Below the pieces are notes generated by a model. The model was not told the DNA's origin. It worked only from the letters and a program-made list of their open reading frames with translations, and did no database searches. A program made the translations under genes and the position numbers. Below, piece by piece: positions 16,109 to 27,127 of a DNA stretch of 64,000 nucleotides. Source of the stretch: Thermocrispum agreste DSM 44070 (GTDB lineage: Bacteria > Actinomycetota > Actinomycetes > Mycobacteriales > Pseudonocardiaceae); assembly GCF_000427905.1 (NCBI RefSeq), contig NZ_ATYX01000005.1:248001-312000 (forward strand), read 5' to 3'. Numbering within the stretch: position 1 is the stretch's first letter; every line of letters begins with the position of its first letter.

Positions 16109-18394
16109 TCATTCGGTGCGGATCACTCCGAGCCGCTGAGTAGCCCTGGTCAGCGCCACGTACAGGTCGGAGTAGCCGCGCGGGCTCGCCGCGGCGATCT
16201 CCTCCGGCTCCAGCACGATCACCGCGTCGAACTCCAGGCCTTTGGCGCGCTGCACGGTCAGCACCGACACCCGCTCCCGGTGCAGCTTCGGCCGCAAGGA
16301 CGACACCAGCCGCGGCGGCCCGAGCACCGCCACCGTCCCGCCGTCGGCCGCGGCCAGCTCCCGGTCGACCAGCTCGGACAGCCTGCCTACCAGGCGGTCA
16401 CCGGCGATGGTCTCCTCCCACGGCGGGACCCCGGTCTCCCGCACCGACCGTGGTGGCTGCAGCGCGGGGTCGACCTTACGCAGCGCTTCGGCCGCGACCG
16501 CCATGATCTCCGCCGGGGTCCGGTAGTTGACGGTCAGTTCGGCCAGCCGCCACCGGTCGCCGACGAACGGCTCGAGCACTTCCTGCCAGGACCTCGCGCC
16601 GCCCATGGCGCCGGTCTGCGCGATGTCGCCCACCACCGTCATGGAGCGGCTGGGGCACCGGCGCATCAGCACGCGCCAGTCCATCGGGGTCAGCTCCTGG
16701 GCTTCGTCGACGATGACGTGCCCGAACGTCCAGGTGCGGTCCGCAGCGGCGCGTTCGGCGGCGGTCAGCATGGCACGGTGCGCCTCGCGCTCGGCCAGCA
16801 TCTCCGCGTCCAGGATGTCGCGGACGCGCAGCCGTTCCTCGTCGGCGATCTCGTCGTCCTGCTCGAGGATGTGCAGCACGCCCTGCGCGTAGGCCAGCTG
16901 CTCCCGGCGCTCACGCTCCCGGCGCGCTTCCTCCTCGGTGCGGTCCTCGCCGAGCAACTCGGCCAGTTCGTCCAGCAGCGGCACGTCGGAGGGGGTCCAC
17001 GCCCCACCGCGCTCGCGCAGGACGGCTCGCTGCTCGGCCTCGGTCAACAGCCCGTCCGCGGCCGAGGCCAGCCGAGCCGGGTCGCTCAACAGGTCGGCGA
17101 GCAGCCGTTGCGGCGTCAGCTCCGGCCACAGCGCGTCCAACGCCTTGCGCACCGCGGGAGCGTCGTGGATCTCGGCTCGCGCTTCCGCCACGTCCTGCTG
17201 GTCCATCAGCTCGGCGTGGGGGTCCTCGCCGTCCACGAAGGGGATCTCGTCCAACCCGTCCTCGATGGCATCGGCCAGCCGTCGGGTGGCCTGCTGGGCC
17301 AGTGCGTCCAGGACGGCGTCGGCGAACACCTTGCGGGCGATGTTGTGCGGACGATCCGCCTCCCGGGCACGAGCGCGGGCGGCACGGGCGATCTCCGGGT
17401 GCAGCGTCACCGCACCGGACTCGGTTTCCAGCTCCCACGGGGCAGGCGGCACCTGCTGCCGGTCGGCCACCGCACGGCGCAGCACCTCGACCATCACCCT
17501 GCGGCCCTTGATCTCCGCCGCTTCCGGGGACTCCTGGGCCTGCGCGCGGACGCCGGGGAACAGCTCCCCCATGGTGGCCATCAGCACGCCGGTCTCTCCC
17601 AGCGACGGCAGCACCTGGCCGATGTAGTGCAGGAACGTCCGGTTGGGGCCGACGATCAGCACGCCCCGGCTGGACAGCAGCTCACGGTGCTCGTACAGCA
17701 GATACGCCGCGCGGTGCAGCGCCACGGCGGTCTTCCCGGTGCCCGGACCACCTTGCACCACCAGGACACCGCCCATCGGGGAACGGATGATCTCGTCCTG
17801 CTCGGCCTGGATGGTGGCGACGATGTCGCGCATCTGGTCGCCGCGCTGCCGGTTCAGCGCGGCCAGCAACGCCGCCTCGCCCGCCAGGCCGAGGTCGGAG
17901 CCCTGCTCGTCGGAGTCGAGGTCCAGCACCTCGTCGTCGTAGCCGACGACCTCGCGCAGCCTCAGCCGTACGTGCCTGCGCCTGCGCACTCCTTGCGGTG
18001 AGGCGGCCGTGGCCAGGTAGAACGGCCGGGCGGCGGGCGCGCGCCAGTCGATCAGCAACGGCTCGTAGTCGGCGTCCTCGTCGAACAACCCGATCCGGCC
18101 GATCCGCGTGATCGAGCCGTCGGTGTTGTCCAGCCTGCCGAAGTACAGGCCGGCCTCGACCCCGTTGAGCTGCGCGAGCCGCTCCCGGTACATCGCGGCC
18201 GCGACTTCCCGCTCGGTGCGCGCCTGCGGCGCGCTGCCCGGCTGGTCGGCCAGGACCCGGGACAGCCGGACCGCGGTGTCGGCGCGTTCGGCGTCGAGTT
18301 TGGCGTACACGGTGTCGGTGTAGGCCTGCTCGGCGGCCAGTTCGGCATCGATGCCGGCGGTCGATGACGTGCGAACCTCAGCGGAGTCGGGCAA
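16109..18394 (-). CDS. helD: HelD-type RNA polymerase recycling factor (UvrD/Rep-like superfamily I)
   Basis: 761 residues. A charged N-terminal coiled-coil-like arm (residues 15-75, AELAAEQAYTDTVYAKLDAER) precedes Walker A GGPGTGKTAVALHRAAYLLYEH (about residue 215), a long insertion, the Walker B-like VIVDEAQELTPMDW, GDIAQTG, and C-terminal helicase motifs TVNYRT and VLTVQRAKGLEFDAVIV. This is the layout of actinobacterial HelD, which removes stalled RNA polymerase from DNA using ATP and in some species lowers rifampicin sensitivity. The start is a TTG at 18394 with GGAG 5 bases upstream; no ATG or GTG is in frame near it. A plain UvrD helicase is less likely given the N-terminal arm. Confidence 0.85.
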   Translation of the reverse strand: MPDSAEVRTSSTAGIDAELAAEQAYTDTVYAKLDAERADTAVRLSRVLADQPGSAPQARTEREVAAAMYRERLAQLNGVEAGLYFGRLDNTDGSITRIGRIGLFDEDADYEPLLIDWRAPAARPFYLATAASPQGVRRRRHVRLRLREVVGYDDEVLDLDSDEQGSDLGLAGEAALLAALNRQRGDQMRDIVATIQAEQDEIIRSPMGGVLVVQGGPGTGKTAVALHRAAYLLYEHRELLSSRGVLIVGPNRTFLHYIGQVLPSLGETGVLMATMGELFPGVRAQAQESPEAAEIKGRRVMVEVLRRAVADRQQVPPAPWELETESGAVTLHPEIARAARARAREADRPHNIARKVFADAVLDALAQQATRRLADAIEDGLDEIPFVDGEDPHAELMDQQDVAEARAEIHDAPAVRKALDALWPELTPQRLLADLLSDPARLASAADGLLTEAEQRAVLRERGGAWTPSDVPLLDELAELLGEDRTEEEARRERERREQLAYAQGVLHILEQDDEIADEERLRVRDILDAEMLAEREAHRAMLTAAERAAADRTWTFGHVIVDEAQELTPMDWRVLMRRCPSRSMTVVGDIAQTGAMGGARSWQEVLEPFVGDRWRLAELTVNYRTPAEIMAVAAEALRKVDPALQPPRSVRETGVPPWEETIAGDRLVGRLSELVDRELAAADGGTVAVLGPPRLVSSLRPKLHRERVSVLTVQRAKGLEFDAVIVLEPEEIAAASPRGYSDLYVALTRATQRLGVIRTE

Positions 18395-18550
18395 GGGAAC
18401 TCCATCCTCACGAAACGCGACAGCAGCGAACGGACGTCGGGGGAACCAGGAACGAGTTGTTGCGGCCGAGTGGCCAATGATCCAAGGTACCGATTTTCAC
18501 CTGCGGCCGCACGGACGACGACCGCGGCCACCCGCCGGTGCCGCCGGCCG

Positions 18551-19501
18551 TCAGAACGGCATGCCGAGCACCGGCAACCCGACGGCGGAGTCCACCGCGA
18601 TGGCCACGAACACCACCATCAGGTACGTGTTGGAGCGGTGGAACAGCGCCATCGGCTTGGTGGGCTCACCGACCCGAACGCCACGGTACAGCCGGTGCGC
18701 GTAGTACAGGAACCAGGCGCCTGCCACCACCGCGAACGTCCCGTACAGCCACGAGGTCGCGGGCAGCAGCAACAGCGTCCAGATCACCATCACCCACGAA
18801 TAGACGAGGATCTGCCTGGCCACCGCCAGCGGGGTCGCCACCACAGGCAGCATCGGCACGCCCGCGCGCTCGTAGTCCTCGCGGTACCGCATCGCCAGGG
18901 CCCAGGTGTGCGGCGGAGTCCAGAAGAAGATGACGCCGAACATCACCAGCGCGGGCCATTCCACGGTGCCGGTCACCGCCGCCCAGCCGATCACCACCGG
19001 CATGCACCCGGCGGCGCCGCCCCACACCACGTTCTGCGGCGTGCGCCGTTTGAGCAGCAGCGTGTAGACGAAGATGTAGAACAGGATGGTCGCCACCGCC
19101 AGCACCGCGGCCAGCAGATTCACCGTCGCGTACAGCAACGCGAACGACGCGATCCCGAGCACCACGCCGAAGATCGCCGCGCCGCGCAGCGACACCGCGT
19201 CCCGCACCAGCGGGCGCCGCTTGGTGCGGTGCATCACCTTGTCGATGTCGGCGTCCAGCACGCAGTTGAGCGCGTTGGCGCTGCCGGCGGCCATGGTGCC
19301 GCCGAGCAGGGTGAACAGGACCAGCAACGGGTCCGGGAACTCCCGCCCGGCCAGGAACATCGCCGGGATCGTGGTGACGAGCAACAGCTCGACCACACGC
19401 GGCTTGGCCAGGGCGAGGTAACCAGCTATCCGGCGCCGGAGCCCGATGGCCCCGGGCGTGGCAACGGCGCGGGAGCGCTGCGTGGTGCCCGCCAGCGTCA
19501 T
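18551..19501 (-). CDS. ctaB: Protoheme IX farnesyltransferase (heme O synthase)
   Basis: 316-residue UbiA-family prenyltransferase with about nine membrane segments. It carries the two aspartate-rich motifs: [23 protein letters not shown] (first) and the [16 protein letters not shown] loop (second). It adds farnesyl to protoheme to make heme O, the substrate for CtaA, for cytochrome oxidase. The ATG at 19501 is preceded by AGGGAG at 5 bases; longer in-frame extensions lack membrane character and run into the promoter region. Divergent from tkt, as in M. tuberculosis (Rv1451/Rv1449c). Confidence 0.95.
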   Translation of the reverse strand: MTLAGTTQRSRAVATPGAIGLRRRIAGYLALAKPRVVELLLVTTIPAMFLAGREFPDPLLVLFTLLGGTMAAGSANALNCVLDADIDKVMHRTKRRPLVRDAVSLRGAAIFGVVLGIASFALLYATVNLLAAVLAVATILFYIFVYTLLLKRRTPQNVVWGGAAGCMPVVIGWAAVTGTVEWPALVMFGVIFFWTPPHTWALAMRYREDYERAGVPMLPVVATPLAVARQILVYSWVMVIWTLLLLPATSWLYGTFAVVAGAWFLYYAHRLYRGVRVGEPTKPMALFHRSNTYLMVVFVAIAVDSAVGLPVLGMPF

Positions 19502-19817
19502 ATCGCTCCCTGGGCTGCGGTGACAAGTCGGTTGGGAACGGCACGGGTGTGCCCGGCGATCTGCCCGGCGGACGCCCGCGACCACCACAGATCGTAGTCC
19601 ACCCCTTTTTTCCCGACCGTCCGGGTCAGCGACGGCGTATCACCCGTTCGGTGCGCAGCGCACCCGCGTGCCGCGTCACTGTGCACCCCGCCCTGCCTCG
19701 ACTAGGCTGGAGGCGGCCGCCATGGCACACGGCCCGGGCATGCGGTGCCGGCTCGGCGCCGTCACGTGCATGCCCGCCGTCTTCCGCTTTCCGCAAGAGA
19801 GAAAAGGTTCTGGCTTC
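19502..19817. promoter_or_regulatory. Divergent promoter region between ctaB and tkt
   Basis: 316 bases without a gene. Toward ctaB there is a TACGAT -10-like box (19596-19591) downstream of an A6/G4 stretch. Toward tkt there is a TAGGCT -10 box (19703-19708), giving an untranslated leader of about 100 bases that ends in AAAGG, 9-10 bases before the tkt GTG. No riboswitch-like fold could be recognised by eye in the tkt leader. An ATG-initiated longer tkt would have to begin inside this leader and lacks homology. Confidence 0.5.
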
Positions 19818-21923
19818 GTGTCCGACAGCGCAGACATCAACCCCTTGGTTCGCCGGAACTACCCGGCCGACTGGACCGATCTGGACACCCGCGCGGTGGA
19901 CACCATCCGGGTGCTGGCCGCCGACGCGGTGCAGCACTGTGGCAGTGGCCACCCCGGCACGGCCATGTCGCTGGCGCCGACCGCCTACACGCTGTTCCAG
20001 CGGGTGATGCGGCACGACCCGAGCGATCCGGAGTGGACCGGCCGGGACCGGTTCGTGCTGTCGGCCGGGCACAGCAGCCTCACCCTCTACATCCAGCTCT
20101 TCCTGGCCGGCTACGGCCTGGAGATGGAGGACCTCAAGCAGCTGCGCAAGTGGGGCTCGCGCACCCCCGGCCACCCGGAGTACGGACACACCGCCGGGGT
20201 GGAGACCACCACCGGGCCGCTCGGCCAGGGCCTGGCCAACGCGGTCGGCATGGCGATGGCCGCCCGGCGGGAACGCGGCCTGTTCGACCCGGACGCCGCG
20301 CCCGGCGAGAGCCCGTTCGACCACTTCGTCTACGTGATCGCCTCCGACGGCGACATCGAGGAGGGCGTGACGTCCGAGGCGTCGTCGCTGGCCGGCCGCC
20401 AGGAGCTGGGCAACCTGGTGGTGATCTACGACGACAACAAGATCTCCATCGAGGACGACACGTCGATCGCGATGTCCGAGGACACCGCGGCTCGCTACGA
20501 GGCGTACGGCTGGCACGTCCAGGTCGTCGAGGGCGGCGAGGACGTGGTGGCCATCGAGGAGGCCATCAAGCAGGCGCGCGCCGAGACCGGGCGTCCGTCG
20601 CTGATCCTGCTGCGCACGGTCATCGGCTACCCCGCGCCGAAGCTGCAGAACACCGGCAAGGCGCACGGCGCGGCGCTGGGCGAGGAGGAAGTCGCCGCGG
20701 TCAAGCGGATCCTCGGCTTCGACCCCGAGCAGCACTTCGTGATCGAGGACGACGTGCTGGCGCACACCCACAAGGCGGTGGAACGCGGCAAGCAGGCGCA
20801 CGCGGAGTGGCAGCGGAAGTTCGACGCCTGGGCGGAGGCCAACCCGGAGCGCAAGCGGCTGTTCGACCGGCTGGCCGCCCGCGAGCTGCCTGCCGGCTGG
20901 ACCGAGAAGCTGCCCTCCTGGGAGCCGGACGAGAAGGGCATCGCCACCCGCAAGGCCTCCGGCGCGGTGATCAACGCCATCGCCGGCGTGCTGCCCGAGC
21001 TGTGGGGCGGTTCGGCCGACCTGGCGGAGAGCAACAACACGCTGATCAAGGACGCCGACTCGTTCGGCCCGGAGAAGGCCAGCACCGGGATGTTCAAGGC
21101 CACCCCGTACGGCCGCAACCTGCACTTCGGGGTGCGCGAGCACGCCATGGGCGCGATCCTCAACGGCATCGCGCTGCACGGCGGCACCCGGCCGTACGGC
21201 GGCACGTTCCTGATCTTCTCCGACTACATGCGCCCGGCGGTGCGGCTGGCCGCGCTGATGAAGCAGCCGGTGATCTACGTCTGGACGCACGACTCCATCG
21301 GACTCGGCGAGGACGGCCCGACCCACCAGCCGATCGAGCACCTCGCCGCGCTGCGGGCGATTCCCGGCCTGAACGTGGCGCGCCCGGCCGACGCCAACGA
21401 GACGGCGGCGGTGTGGCGGCGCGCGCTGGAGATCACCGACGCACCCACCGGAATAGCGCTGACCCGGCAGAACGTTCCGGTACTTGCCAACACCTCGGCC
21501 GAAGGCGTGGCCAAGGGAGGTTACGTGCTCGGTGATTACGGCAACCCGGAGGACGAGCACGTCGTGCTCATCGCGACCGGATCGGAGGTACAGCTGGCGG
21601 TCAAGGCGGCCGAGCAGCTGGCCGGCGAGGGCATCGCGGCCCGTGTGGTGTCGATGCCCTGCGTGGAGTGGTTCGACGCGCAGGACCAGTCCTACCGCGA
21701 CTCGGTCATCCCGCCGAACGTGCGGGCCAGGGTGGCCGTGGAGGCGGGTGTCGCGCAGCCGTGGCACCGGTTCGTCGGCGACGCGGGCGAGGTGGTCGGC
21801 ATCGAGCACTTCGGCGCATCGGCCGACTGGCAGACGCTGTTCCGCGAGTTCGGCATCACCGTCGAGGCGGTGGTGAACGCCGCCAAGAGGTCGCTCGAGA
21901 AGGTCAAGCAGCGCAACGGATGA
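19818..21923 (+). CDS. tkt: Transketolase
   Basis: 701-residue thiamine-diphosphate enzyme of the non-oxidative pentose phosphate pathway. Visible motifs: [15 protein letters not shown] (substrate/ThDP region near residue 36), the ThDP-binding core [13 protein letters not shown]...DDN (about residues 178-205, here SDGDIEEG and [10 protein letters not shown]), and the catalytic-region [18 protein letters not shown] in the second domain. Start chosen at GTG 19818, where homology begins ([16 protein letters not shown]). First gene of tkt-tal-pgi-zwf-opcA-pgl, in which nearly all junctions are within 20 bases or overlapping. Confidence 0.97.
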   Translation: MSDSADINPLVRRNYPADWTDLDTRAVDTIRVLAADAVQHCGSGHPGTAMSLAPTAYTLFQRVMRHDPSDPEWTGRDRFVLSAGHSSLTLYIQLFLAGYGLEMEDLKQLRKWGSRTPGHPEYGHTAGVETTTGPLGQGLANAVGMAMAARRERGLFDPDAAPGESPFDHFVYVIASDGDIEEGVTSEASSLAGRQELGNLVVIYDDNKISIEDDTSIAMSEDTAARYEAYGWHVQVVEGGEDVVAIEEAIKQARAETGRPSLILLRTVIGYPAPKLQNTGKAHGAALGEEEVAAVKRILGFDPEQHFVIEDDVLAHTHKAVERGKQAHAEWQRKFDAWAEANPERKRLFDRLAARELPAGWTEKLPSWEPDEKGIATRKASGAVINAIAGVLPELWGGSADLAESNNTLIKDADSFGPEKASTGMFKATPYGRNLHFGVREHAMGAILNGIALHGGTRPYGGTFLIFSDYMRPAVRLAALMKQPVIYVWTHDSIGLGEDGPTHQPIEHLAALRAIPGLNVARPADANETAAVWRRALEITDAPTGIALTRQNVPVLANTSAEGVAKGGYVLGDYGNPEDEHVVLIATGSEVQLAVKAAEQLAGEGIAARVVSMPCVEWFDAQDQSYRDSVIPPNVRARVAVEAGVAQPWHRFVGDAGEVVGIEHFGASADWQTLFREFGITVEAVVNAAKRSLEKVKQRNG

Positions 21924-21940
21924 GAAGGGTCACCGACACC

Positions 21941-23047
21941 ATGACTTCACCCACCCGCCTCGCCGGGTTGTCCGCCGCCGGGGTCTCGGTCTGGCTGGAC
22001 GACCTGTCTCGCGAGCACATCAGGTCCGGCAAGCTGGCCCGGCTCATCGCCGAGTACCACGTCGTCGGCGTCACCACGAATCCGACCATCTTCGCCAACG
22101 CGCTCGCCAACGGGCAGGCCTACGACGAGCAGGTGCGCGAACTGGCCAAGCGCGGCGCCGACCTGGAGCAGGCGGTGCGTGAGCTCACCACCACCGACGT
22201 GCGCGACGCGTGCGACGTGTTCCTGGAGACGTTCCAGTCCACCGGCGGTGTCGACGGCCGGGTGTCCATCGAGGTGGACCCGCGTATGGCACGGGACGCC
22301 GAGAAGACCGTGGTGGAGGCGCTGGACCTGGCCAAGACCATCGACCGGCCCAACCTGCTGGTGAAGATCCCGGCCACCGAGGAGGGGCTGCCTGCCATCA
22401 CCCGGGTGCTGTCCGAAGGGGTCAGCGTCAACGTCACGCTGATCTTCTCCATCGAGCGGTACCGCCAGGTGATGGAGGCCTTCTTCGCCGGGATGGAGCA
22501 GGCCAAGGCCAACGGACACGACCTGAGCCGGATCCACTCGGTCGCGTCGTTCTTCGTGTCCCGGGTGGACACCGAGATCGACAAGCGGCTGCAGGAGATC
22601 GGCACCGACGAGGCGAAGGCGCTGCTCGGCAAGGCGGCGGTGGCCAACGCCCGGCGGGCATGGGCGGCCTACCAGGAGGTCTTCGCCGGCCAGCGGTGGC
22701 AGGCGCTGAAGGACGCGGGGGCCAACCCGCAGCGCCCGCTGTGGGCGTCGACCGGCACCAAGAACCCGGAGTACTCCGACACGCTCTACGTCGACGAGTT
22801 GATCTACCCGGGAACGGTCAGCACGATGCCGGAGAAGACGCTGCTCGCCGCGGCCGATCATGCCAAGCTGGAGGCCTCCGACGACAGCGATCCGGACGAG
22901 GTCTTCCAGCGGCTGGCCGACCTCGGCGTCGACCTGGACGACGTCTTCCGGGTGTTGGAGGACGAAGGCGTGAGCAAGTTCGACAAGTCGTGGTCCGAGC
23001 TGCTGGAGACGGTCAACGGTCAGCTCGTGGCCGCCAGCGAGGGGTGA
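21941..23047 (+). CDS. tal: Transaldolase
   Basis: 368-residue transaldolase, long (TalB subfamily 2) form. N-terminus [21 protein letters not shown], then GVTTNPTIF, and the Schiff-base lysine in [12 protein letters not shown] (about residue 141). Moves a three-carbon unit between sugar phosphates together with transketolase. ATG 21941 is preferred because homology begins there and an AAGGG stands upstream; an ATG at 21920 overlapping the tkt stop (ATGA) is possible and would add seven residues. Confidence 0.95.
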   Translation: MTSPTRLAGLSAAGVSVWLDDLSREHIRSGKLARLIAEYHVVGVTTNPTIFANALANGQAYDEQVRELAKRGADLEQAVRELTTTDVRDACDVFLETFQSTGGVDGRVSIEVDPRMARDAEKTVVEALDLAKTIDRPNLLVKIPATEEGLPAITRVLSEGVSVNVTLIFSIERYRQVMEAFFAGMEQAKANGHDLSRIHSVASFFVSRVDTEIDKRLQEIGTDEAKALLGKAAVANARRAWAAYQEVFAGQRWQALKDAGANPQRPLWASTGTKNPEYSDTLYVDELIYPGTVSTMPEKTLLAAADHAKLEASDDSDPDEVFQRLADLGVDLDDVFRVLEDEGVSKFDKSWSELLETVNGQLVAASEG

Positions 23048-23049
23048 GT

Positions 23050-24651
23050 GTGACCGACAGCGTGACGATCGCCGCGGAGCTCGCGGCGGCTGCCGAAGGC
23101 CATGTTCAGCGGCTCGTCGAGCAGCGGGCCGCGTCCCGGATCAGCGAGCAGGATCCCACGCTGTGGGGACCGGCGGCCGAGGCCGAGGCCGCGATCCGGC
23201 TGGGATGGACGAAGCTGCACGCCACGTCGCGCGATCTGATCGGCGACGTGGCGACGTTGCGATCCGAGCTGGCAGGCGAAGGCATCGAGCGGGTGGTGCT
23301 GGCAGGCATGGGCGGCTCGTCGCTGGCCCCGGAGGTGATCAGCCGCACCGAAGGGGTCCCGCTGACCATCCTGGACACCACCGACCCCGGCCAGGTGGCC
23401 GACGCGCTGGCCGGCGACCTGAACCGCACCGTGCTGGTGGTGTCGTCGAAGTCCGGCACCACGGTGGAGACCGACAGCCAGCGCCGGATCTTCGCCCAGG
23501 CGTTCGCCGAGCAGAACCCGGGCGTCGACCCGGGGCGCCGGATGATCGTGGTGACCGACCCCGGGTCCCCGCTGGCCGAGCTGGCCGACAAGGAGGGCTA
23601 CCGCAGACTGTTCCTGGCCGACCCGAACGTCGGCGGCCGGTATTCGGCGTTGTCGGCGTTCGGCCTGGTGCCCGCCGGGCTGGCCGGTGCGGACATCGCC
23701 CGCCTGCTGGACCAGGCGGCGGTGATCCGGGAGAAGCTGGCCGCGGACGATCCGCAGAACCCGGCGATCCGGCTGGCCGCCGCGCTGGCGGCGGCGCACG
23801 ACAACGGCGCGGAGAAGCTGGTCATCGCCGATCACGACTCCGGCATTCCCGGCCTGGGTGACTGGATCGAGCAGCTGATCGCCGAGTCCACCGGCAAGGA
23901 CCGCACCGGTGTGCTGCCGGTGATCGTCGAATCGGTGGACGCGCCCGGTTTCGCCGACGCGGGTGCGGACGCCACCACCGTCGCCATCGGCGAGCCCGTC
24001 GACGGTGCGGCGGTGTCGGTGCGGCTGCAGCTGGGCGAGCAGTTCCTGTTCTGGGAGTACGTCACGGCACTGCTGGGCAGCCTGCTGAGCATCAACCCGT
24101 TCGACCAGCCGGACGTCGAGGCGGCCAAGAAGGCGGCCCGCGGTCTGCTCGACTCCCCCGGTGCCGAGCAGCCGGAGCCTGCGCTGACCGCAGGCGCGGT
24201 GCAGGTGTTCCCCGGGCCGGGGGTCAGCGCAGGTGGCGACCTCACCGAGACGATACGGAAGTTCGCCGAGCAGATTCCCGAGGGCGGTTACCTGGCCGTG
24301 CAGGCGTACCTGAATCGCGAGGACGATGCGTCCGCTTCGCTGCTGCGCACCGAGCTGGCCAAGCGCACCGGGCGGCAGGTGACTTTCGGCTGGGGGCCGC
24401 GGTTCCTGCACAGCACCGGCCAGTACCACAAGGGCGGCCATCCGAACGGCGCCTTCCTGCAGATCACCGGCGACTCGCCGGACGACCTGGAGGTGCCCGG
24501 CCGGCCGTACACGCTGGGCGAGCTGCAGCTGGCGCAGGCCCTCGGTGACGGCCAGGTGCTGAGCGACCTCCAGCGGCCGGTGCTGCGGCTGCACCTGGCC
24601 GACCGGGCGGCAGGCCTGGCCGACGTGGTCCGGGCGATCCAGGGACTGTGA
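23050..24651 (+). CDS. pgi: Glucose-6-phosphate isomerase
   Basis: 533-residue member of the compact glucose-6-phosphate isomerase group found inside actinobacterial tal-zwf operons. It has SIS-type sugar-phosphate motifs: VVLAGMGGSSLAPEV (about 77-90) and VVSSKSGTTVETDSQ (about 130-145), plus LHSTGQYHKGGHPNG near the C-terminus. It interconverts glucose 6-phosphate and fructose 6-phosphate, linking the cycle made by its neighbours. The GTG at 23050 has GAGGGG 5 bases upstream; the GTG at 23044 overlapping the tal stop is the alternative. In M. tuberculosis pgi is not in this operon, whereas streptomycetes have this order. Confidence 0.93.
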   Translation: MTDSVTIAAELAAAAEGHVQRLVEQRAASRISEQDPTLWGPAAEAEAAIRLGWTKLHATSRDLIGDVATLRSELAGEGIERVVLAGMGGSSLAPEVISRTEGVPLTILDTTDPGQVADALAGDLNRTVLVVSSKSGTTVETDSQRRIFAQAFAEQNPGVDPGRRMIVVTDPGSPLAELADKEGYRRLFLADPNVGGRYSALSAFGLVPAGLAGADIARLLDQAAVIREKLAADDPQNPAIRLAAALAAAHDNGAEKLVIADHDSGIPGLGDWIEQLIAESTGKDRTGVLPVIVESVDAPGFADAGADATTVAIGEPVDGAAVSVRLQLGEQFLFWEYVTALLGSLLSINPFDQPDVEAAKKAARGLLDSPGAEQPEPALTAGAVQVFPGPGVSAGGDLTETIRKFAEQIPEGGYLAVQAYLNREDDASASLLRTELAKRTGRQVTFGWGPRFLHSTGQYHKGGHPNGAFLQITGDSPDDLEVPGRPYTLGELQLAQALGDGQVLSDLQRPVLRLHLADRAAGLADVVRAIQGL

Positions 24652-26189
24652 TGCCCGCCAACTGGGTCAATCCGCTGCGTGACGAGCGCGACAAGCGGCT
24701 GCCGCGCATCGCGGGGCCGTGCGGCCTGGTGATCTTCGGGGTGACTGGTGACCTGTCGCGCAAGAAGCTCATGCCCGCGGTGTACGACCTGGCCAACCGC
24801 GGATTGCTGCCGCCGGGTTTCTCGCTGGTCGGCTTCGCCCGCCGGGACTGGGCCGACCAGGATTTCGGTCAGCTGGTGCACGATTCGGTGCGCGAGCACG
24901 CCCGCACGCCGTTCCGCGAGCACGTGTGGGCCCGGCTGGCCGAAGGCATCCGGTTCGTCCAGGGCTCGTTCGACGACGACGAAGCGTTCCGGCAGCTGGC
25001 CAAGACGGTGGCCGAGCTGGACGAGCAGCGCGGCACCGGCGGCAACCACGCGTTCTACCTGTCCATCCCGCCCGGCGCGTTCCCCACGGTCACCCGGCAG
25101 CTGGCCGAGCACGGCCTGGCCGGTGGCGGGCAGCCGCCCGGGGTGTGGCGGCGGGTGGTGATCGAGAAGCCGTTCGGCCACGACCTGCAGTCGGCGATCG
25201 AGCTGAACCAGGTGGTCAACTCGGTGTTCGACGAGGAGTCGGTGTTCCGCATCGACCACTACCTGGGCAAGGAGACGGTGCAGAACATCCTGGCGCTGCG
25301 GTTCGCCAACCAGCTGTTCGAGCCGATCTGGAACGCCAACTACGTCGACCACGTGCAGATCACCATGGCCGAGGACATCGGCCTGGCCGGCCGCGCCGGG
25401 TACTACGACGGCATCGGCGCCGCGCGGGACGTGATCCAGAACCACCTGCTGCAGCTGCTGGCGTTCACCGCGATGGAGGAGCCGCTGTCGTTCGAGCCGT
25501 CTCAGCTGCGCGCCGAGAAGGTCAAGGTGCTGCGGGCCACCAAGGCGGTCGAGCCGTTCGACGAGACCACCGCGCGCGGCCAGTACACCGGCGGCTGGCA
25601 GGGCGGCGTGAAAGTGCGCGGCCTGCTCGAGGAGGAAGGGTTCGCCAAGGATTCGACCACCGAGACCTACGCGGCGGTGACGCTGGCCGTGCAGAACCGC
25701 CGCTGGGCCGGGGTGCCGTTCTACCTGCGCACCGGCAAGCGGCTGGGCCGCCGGGTGACGGAGATCGCGGTGGTGTTCAAACGCGCGCCGCACCTGCCGT
25801 TCGACCACACCGCCACCGAGGAGCTGGGCCAGAACGCGCTGGTCGTCCGCATCCAGCCGGACGAGGGGGTCACGCTGCGGTTCGGGTCCAAGGTGCCCGG
25901 CTCGACCATGGAAGTCCGGGACGTGACGATGGACTTCGGCTACGGGCACGCGTTCACCGAGTCCTCGCCGGAGGCCTACGAGCGGCTGATCCTGGACGTG
26001 CTGCTGGGTGAACCGTCGCTGTTCCCCGGCAACGAGGAAGTCGAGCTGTCCTGGCAGATCCTGGACCCGGTGCTCAAGCACTGGGAACGCTCCGGCACCC
26101 GGCCGGAACCGTACCCGCCGGGCAGCTGGGGCCCGCCGAGCGCCGACGCGCTGCTGGCCAGGACCGGACGACACTGGAGGCGGCCGTGA
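24651..26189 (+). CDS. zwf: Glucose-6-phosphate 1-dehydrogenase
   Basis: 512-residue enzyme of the oxidative pentose phosphate pathway, making 6-phosphogluconolactone and NADPH. Rossmann motif VIFGVTGDLSRKKLMPA near residue 25, the substrate-binding and catalytic RIDHYLGKETVQN near residue 200, and FYLRTGKRLG. The ATG at 24651 shares its A with the pgi stop (TGATG), with AGGGA upstream; a GTG one codon earlier is the alternative. Downstream opcA overlaps by GTGA, consistent with OpcA being its partner protein. Confidence 0.97.
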   Translation: MPANWVNPLRDERDKRLPRIAGPCGLVIFGVTGDLSRKKLMPAVYDLANRGLLPPGFSLVGFARRDWADQDFGQLVHDSVREHARTPFREHVWARLAEGIRFVQGSFDDDEAFRQLAKTVAELDEQRGTGGNHAFYLSIPPGAFPTVTRQLAEHGLAGGGQPPGVWRRVVIEKPFGHDLQSAIELNQVVNSVFDEESVFRIDHYLGKETVQNILALRFANQLFEPIWNANYVDHVQITMAEDIGLAGRAGYYDGIGAARDVIQNHLLQLLAFTAMEEPLSFEPSQLRAEKVKVLRATKAVEPFDETTARGQYTGGWQGGVKVRGLLEEEGFAKDSTTETYAAVTLAVQNRRWAGVPFYLRTGKRLGRRVTEIAVVFKRAPHLPFDHTATEELGQNALVVRIQPDEGVTLRFGSKVPGSTMEVRDVTMDFGYGHAFTESSPEAYERLILDVLLGEPSLFPGNEEVELSWQILDPVLKHWERSGTRPEPYPPGSWGPPSADALLARTGRHWRRP

Positions 26190-27127
26190 TCGTCGACTTG
26201 CCGTCCACCACGGCGTCCCAGATCAACGCCAAGCTGGTCGACCTGCGGCTGCGTGGTGGCGCGGTGGCGCTGGGCCGGGTGCTGACCCTGGTCATCGTCA
26301 CGGACGACTCCACCGAGCTGGAGGACGCCATCGAGGCGGCCAACGACGCCTCGCGCATGCACCCGGCGCGGATCATCGTGGCGGCCCGCGGATCCCGGTC
26401 CGCGGCACCGCGGATCGACGCGCAGATCCGGGTCGGCGGCGACGCCGGCGCCGGTGAGGTGATCGTGCTGCGGTTGTACGGGGCGCTGGCCAGGGAAGCC
26501 GAGACGGCGGTGATGCCGCTGCTGCTGCCGGACGCTCCGATCGTCACGTGGTGGCCGGGTGCGGGCCCGCGCAATCCGTCGGCGGACCCGCTCGGGGCGC
26601 TCGCGCAGCGCCGGATCACCGATTCGGCAGCGGAACGCAATCCCGTGCGCGCCCTGCGGGCACGGGCGGAGCACTACGCCGACGGCGACACCGACCTGGC
26701 ATGGGCACGGCTGACGCTGTGGCGGGCGCAGCTGGTGGCCGCACTCGACCTGCCCCCGTTCGAGCCGGTGACCAGCGCGACCGTGACTGGGCAGTCCGAC
26801 TCGCCGTCGACCGAGCTGCTGGCCGGCTGGCTGCTCGACTACCTGCAGGTGCCGGTGCGCCGGATGAAGGCCGAGGAAGGCCAGCAGGGCATCGTGGGCG
26901 TGCGGTTGGAGCGCGCCTCCGGGCCGATCGAGCTGTACCGGCCGGACGGGCGGATCGGCACCCTGTCGCAGCCCGGCCAGCCGACCCGTCGCATCGCTCT
27001 GCAGCGGCGCAGCGTGTCGGACGTGTTGACCGAGGAACTGCACCGGCTGGATCCGGACGAGATCTACGCCAGGGCGCTGGCCGGTGTGCGGCAGTTGAAG
27101 GCCAGGAGGAAGGCAGGGGTGGCGTGA
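26186..27127 (+). CDS. opcA: G6PD assembly/activator protein OpcA
   Basis: 313-residue OpcA family protein; in cyanobacteria and actinobacteria OpcA activates or helps assemble glucose-6-phosphate dehydrogenase. Recognisable stretches are the N-terminal LPSTTASQINAKLVDLR, the PIVTWWPGAGPRNPS motif (about residues 116-131) and the C-terminal ALQRRSVSDVLTEELHRLDPDE. GTG start overlapping the zwf stop (GTGA), then coupled again to pgl. No enzymatic motif is known for this family. Confidence 0.95.
   Translation: MIVDLPSTTASQINAKLVDLRLRGGAVALGRVLTLVIVTDDSTELEDAIEAANDASRMHPARIIVAARGSRSAAPRIDAQIRVGGDAGAGEVIVLRLYGALAREAETAVMPLLLPDAPIVTWWPGAGPRNPSADPLGALAQRRITDSAAERNPVRALRARAEHYADGDTDLAWARLTLWRAQLVAALDLPPFEPVTSATVTGQSDSPSTELLAGWLLDYLQVPVRRMKAEEGQQGIVGVRLERASGPIELYRPDGRIGTLSQPGQPTRRIALQRRSVSDVLTEELHRLDPDEIYARALAGVRQLKARRKAGVA

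Noticed and set aside
19502-19817. Longer tkt starting at an ATG near 19668
   Set aside because: The extra 50 residues show no homology to transketolases, and the -10 box at 19703-19708 lies after that ATG.
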